Below are positions 7,508 through 9,317 of a stretch of DNA of 9,317 nucleotides, one piece after another (the first letter of the stretch is position 1; every line of letters begins with the position of its first letter). The notes under the pieces are model-generated. The model searched no databases. It saw only the letters and a program-made list of their open reading frames with translations, and was not told the DNA's origin. The stretch is from JACPGQ01 sp039798685 (GTDB taxonomy: Bacteria > Patescibacteriota > Microgenomatia > Levybacterales > UBA12049). The position numbers and the translations under genes are program-made. The stretch lies in the NCBI GenBank assembly GCA_039798685.1, contig JBDKFM010000052.1:1-9317 (forward strand). Reading direction: 5' to 3'.

Positions 7508-8443
7508 TTATATTTTTTTTGCAATCATTATGAATGAGTCCCCTAGATTTATACGGATAGGAAAGGAAGCGAGAAATGAAATTGATTGTATCTGCTTTCG
7601 GAAATACCTGAAGATTTTGTTTGTCGTTTGTATTCTGTCAAGCAGATACGAAAGAGGAAATATCCTACCGTAGCTCCCGCACGACATGACCTCGAAGCCA
7701 TTTTTTTCGAGAAGAAGGCGGAGTGTTTTTGGTGAATATAAAATAAGATGCATCCTGATTAAAAAGGGACATTTTTCCCCGAGGATACGGGAGAATAAGC
7801 TGTCGATATTTGGTGTTCCGAGCGCGATGATTCCATCCTTTTTTAAAGATCTGTGAATTATTTTTAGAGCCGTATGTGGAGTATCTAAGTGCTCTATGAC
7901 ATCCCAAAGTGTGACTGCATCATATGTATTTGATGCAAGCTTTGTATTGTATAACGAAGATCCGAGTATGCGGGCTCCATTTTTTTTCGCATATTTCACT
8001 GCCCAACGTGACGGCTCTATCCCGAACGGTAACCAGCCATCCTCACGGGCAATTTGCAGAAAGTATCCGGCAAAACAACCAATATCCAGGAGTATGCCTT
8101 TCTTTGACAATTCATCTATCTTTGAGAGATGTTCTTTCAGGAGTTGTTTTCTGTAACTCTCTGTTTCCAGATATTCATGGTCTACTACGTCTTTATATCC
8201 AGTCAGCAACGATGAGATGCTTTCGACAGGGTTGACGTAGACAACACTGCAGTTCTTACACCGGACAATTTGTCCGTGTTTTGTGTAGTCATCAAGTGAG
8301 TTTTTAAGATTGTTTTGTATGGCACGCGGATCAAAGTCTTTTTTTGTAAGAGTTGATCTATACAAAATTTTATGTACCGTGCTCCCACAAAGAGGACAAG
8401 GGATGTTGGTAAATCTCGGAAGAATAGATTTTGTTGTTGCCAT
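7508..8443 (-). CDS. Class I SAM-dependent methyltransferase with N-terminal CxxC zinc-finger motif
   Basis: A 311-residue soluble protein. Two CxxC pairs near the N-terminus (C16-PLC19 and C62-KNC65) should bind one zinc ion, as in the many sugar and natural-product methyltransferases that begin with such a knuckle. The Rossmann core starts with LLDIGCFAG (118-126, motif I, SAM binding), then GIEPS (141-145), whose glutamate would hold the SAM ribose, and DVIEHL (181-186), a hallmark of the Methyltransf_11/23 group. LGTPNIDSLFSRILG and a YSPKTLRLLLEKNGF segment continue the usual fold. In glycan clusters such proteins often methylate a sugar or a nucleotide-sugar intermediate; the substrate here cannot be read from sequence. 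The ATG at 8443 has no ribosome site and falls exactly where transcription from the overlapping TATAAT would start, suggesting a leaderless message. Its neighbour downstream on the same strand is the DPM1-like GT2. Confidence 0.85.
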   Translation of the reverse strand: MATTKSILPRFTNIPCPLCGSTVHKILYRSTLTKKDFDPRAIQNNLKNSLDDYTKHGQIVRCKNCSVVYVNPVESISSLLTGYKDVVDHEYLETESYRKQLLKEHLSKIDELSKKGILLDIGCFAGYFLQIAREDGWLPFGIEPSRWAVKYAKKNGARILGSSLYNTKLASNTYDAVTLWDVIEHLDTPHTALKIIHRSLKKDGIIALGTPNIDSLFSRILGEKCPFLIRMHLILYSPKTLRLLLEKNGFEVMSCGSYGRIFPLSYLLDRIQTTNKIFRYFRKQIQSISFLASFPIRINLGDSFIMIAKKI

Positions 8444-8445
8444 GG

Positions 8446-8455
8446 TATAATTATA
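8446..8455. promoter_or_regulatory. Palindromic TATAATTATA, candidate shared divergent -10 element
   Basis: The 21-base gap between the divergent methyltransferase and GT-C genes contains TATAATTATA, a perfect palindrome that presents a consensus TATAAT -10 box on both strands. On the + strand it is preceded by TGG, making an extended -10 (8443-8451); the predicted start is near 8458, seven bases before the ATG at 8465. On the - strand the box is read 8455 to 8450 and the predicted start is 8443, the A of the methyltransferase ATG. No clear -35 is seen in either direction. The two genes would thus share one opening site and have nearly leaderless transcripts. Promoter activity is inferred. 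Confidence 0.55.
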
Positions 8456-8464
8456 CAGTTTTTC

Positions 8465-9317
8465 ATGAAGAGAAAAGACTTTTTCTTTTGTGTTGTTCTA
8501 TGTATTTTTGGAATAGTTTCCAGGTTGCCATTTTTGGAACAGACGCAGTCTCATATGGATGGTCCGCTCTACTCAATTGCGTTGTTCCGGTATTCATTTG
8601 AGCAGAGCACTCCGACAGCTCCAGGGTATCCGCTCTACATAGGACTCGCGAAGCTGTTTTTTTTATTTTTTACTGATCCTCATTCTGCGATTCTTGCTGT
8701 GAGCGTGCTTTTTAGCGGAATTGGTGCGGGTGTTTTTTATTTGTTCGGTAAATCACTTTTTCGTCAAAGTACCGGCATTATAGCGTCCTGTATTTTCTTA
8801 TCCTCTCCGTCGATTTTTTATTTCGGGGTGACGGGATATGCCTATGTTGTTGTCTTGGTTATGACGACAGCGCTCGCATACTGCGTACATGAAATAGTTT
8901 TTAAGAAAAGGCAACTGTCTTATCTTCTTGGTCTATTGTATGCGCTTTCGCTTGGTGTCAGACCTCAGGAAATACTGCTCACCTTGCCACTTTTTCTTTT
9001 TGGATTAATATATTTGAAATTCAGTGACCGCATAAAAGCTCTGCTTAGTTTTTTGACAGTATTTTTTTTATGGTTTGTCCCGTTTATTATTCTGACAGGT
9101 GGTCTGGAGAACTTTCTCTATTATTCTTCTGAGGTATCTAAAACCGCATTACCTCAATTTTCCTTGACTTATCTATTTCGTAAAAAGTTTGAGCTTGGAA
9201 GCGGATTATTCCTCACTCTTGGAGCCGTATTAATTTTTTACCCCTTTCTTATACGCGATCTTCTACGCAAAAAACATACCACAACTCTGTCGGGTATTAT
9301 GAATAGAAAATTCATAC
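8465..9317 (+). CDS. GT-C-like multi-spanning membrane protein, 3' truncated by window edge
   Basis: An open frame of 284 codons runs from ATG 8465 to the right edge with no stop. It begins MKRKDFFFC, then a helix (about 6-20), then an exposed loop with SRLPFLEQTQSHMDGPLYSIAL, where D32 takes the position of the acidic residue in GT-C first loops. TAPGYPLYIGLAKLFF (51-66) resembles the PGYPL motif of DUF2723 and related GT39-like proteins. Alternating hydrophobic segments follow (for example about 76-95, 103-135, 145-175, 190-205), with RPQE near residue 164. It is probably an outer-face lipid-linked-sugar transferase like its neighbours, but the visible part lacks the C-terminal domain, so family assignment is moderate. 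It is transcribed away from the methyltransferase, apparently from the shared palindromic -10, with about seven bases of leader and no ribosome site. Hydrophobic residue pattern and codon use look like a real gene throughout. Confidence 0.8.
   Translation, partial: MKRKDFFFCVVLCIFGIVSRLPFLEQTQSHMDGPLYSIALFRYSFEQSTPTAPGYPLYIGLAKLFFLFFTDPHSAILAVSVLFSGIGAGVFYLFGKSLFRQSTGIIASCIFLSSPSIFYFGVTGYAYVVVLVMTTALAYCVHEIVFKKRQLSYLLGLLYALSLGVRPQEILLTLPLFLFGLIYLKFSDRIKALLSFLTVFFLWFVPFIILTGGLENFLYYSSEVSKTALPQFSLTYLFRKKFELGSGLFLTLGAVLIFYPFLIRDLLRKKHTTTLSGIMNRKFI

Noticed and set aside
8203..8466. An 87-codon minus-strand frame starting at 8466 that overlaps the divergent gap
   Set aside because: It lies out of frame over the zinc-finger end of the methyltransferase, whose CxxC motifs are clearly coding, and it has no recognisable features.
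1..9317. CRISPR arrays, tRNA/rRNA genes, insertion sequences, long direct repeats
   Set aside because: No regularly spaced repeats, cloverleaf-like segments, transposase motifs or terminal inverted repeats were seen; almost every base is inside a supported gene.

Overview
The window is a densely packed stretch of surface-glycan genes from an AT-rich bacterium. Six of its seven coding regions encode glycosyltransferases or glycosyltransferase-like membrane proteins, and the seventh is a SAM-dependent methyltransferase. There are no RNA genes, mobile elements or CRISPR repeats, and no gene-free stretch longer than 36 bases. TGA is not used inside any reading frame, so the ordinary bacterial code fits. 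None of the seven coding regions begins after a convincing Shine-Dalgarno sequence, and several overlap or nearly abut. Base composition, compact packing and the abundance of GT-C and YfhO-type proteins suggest an uncultivated bacterium of the Patescibacteria/CPR type (perhaps Microgenomates). That assignment is inference and rests on no marker gene.

Layout. Bases 2-6780 (+ strand) hold a four-gene run: (1) the end of a gene whose product joins a GT2 C-terminus to a multi-spanning GT-C transferase; (2) a 943-residue YfhO-family protein with an unusual C-terminal membrane extension; (3) a second GT-C (GT39-like) transferase; (4) a polyprenyl-phosphate-sugar-synthase-like GT2. Genes 1/2 overlap by 8 bases, genes 2/3 by 28, and genes 3/4 are 11 bases apart. 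Bases 6782-8443 (- strand) carry a second DPM1-like GT2 and a zinc-finger class I methyltransferase. From 8465 (+ strand) a third GT-C-like protein runs off the right edge.

How they could work together. In the known YfhO/CsbB-type scheme, a GT2 enzyme loads a sugar onto polyprenyl phosphate inside the cell, the lipid-linked sugar is flipped, and a GT-C protein transfers it to an acceptor outside. The window contains two candidate donor synthases (6016-6780 and 6782-7471) and up to four candidate external transferases, but no GtcA-type or Wzx-type flippase. Acceptor and sugars cannot be read from the sequence.

Most unusual points: the GT2/GT-C fusion cut by the left edge; a palindromic TATAATTATA lying between the divergent genes at 8443 and 8465, which could serve as a shared bidirectional -10 with almost no 5' leader; an extended -10 promoter very close to the start at 7471; the C-terminal extension of the YfhO protein; and convergent genes whose stop codons are one base apart.
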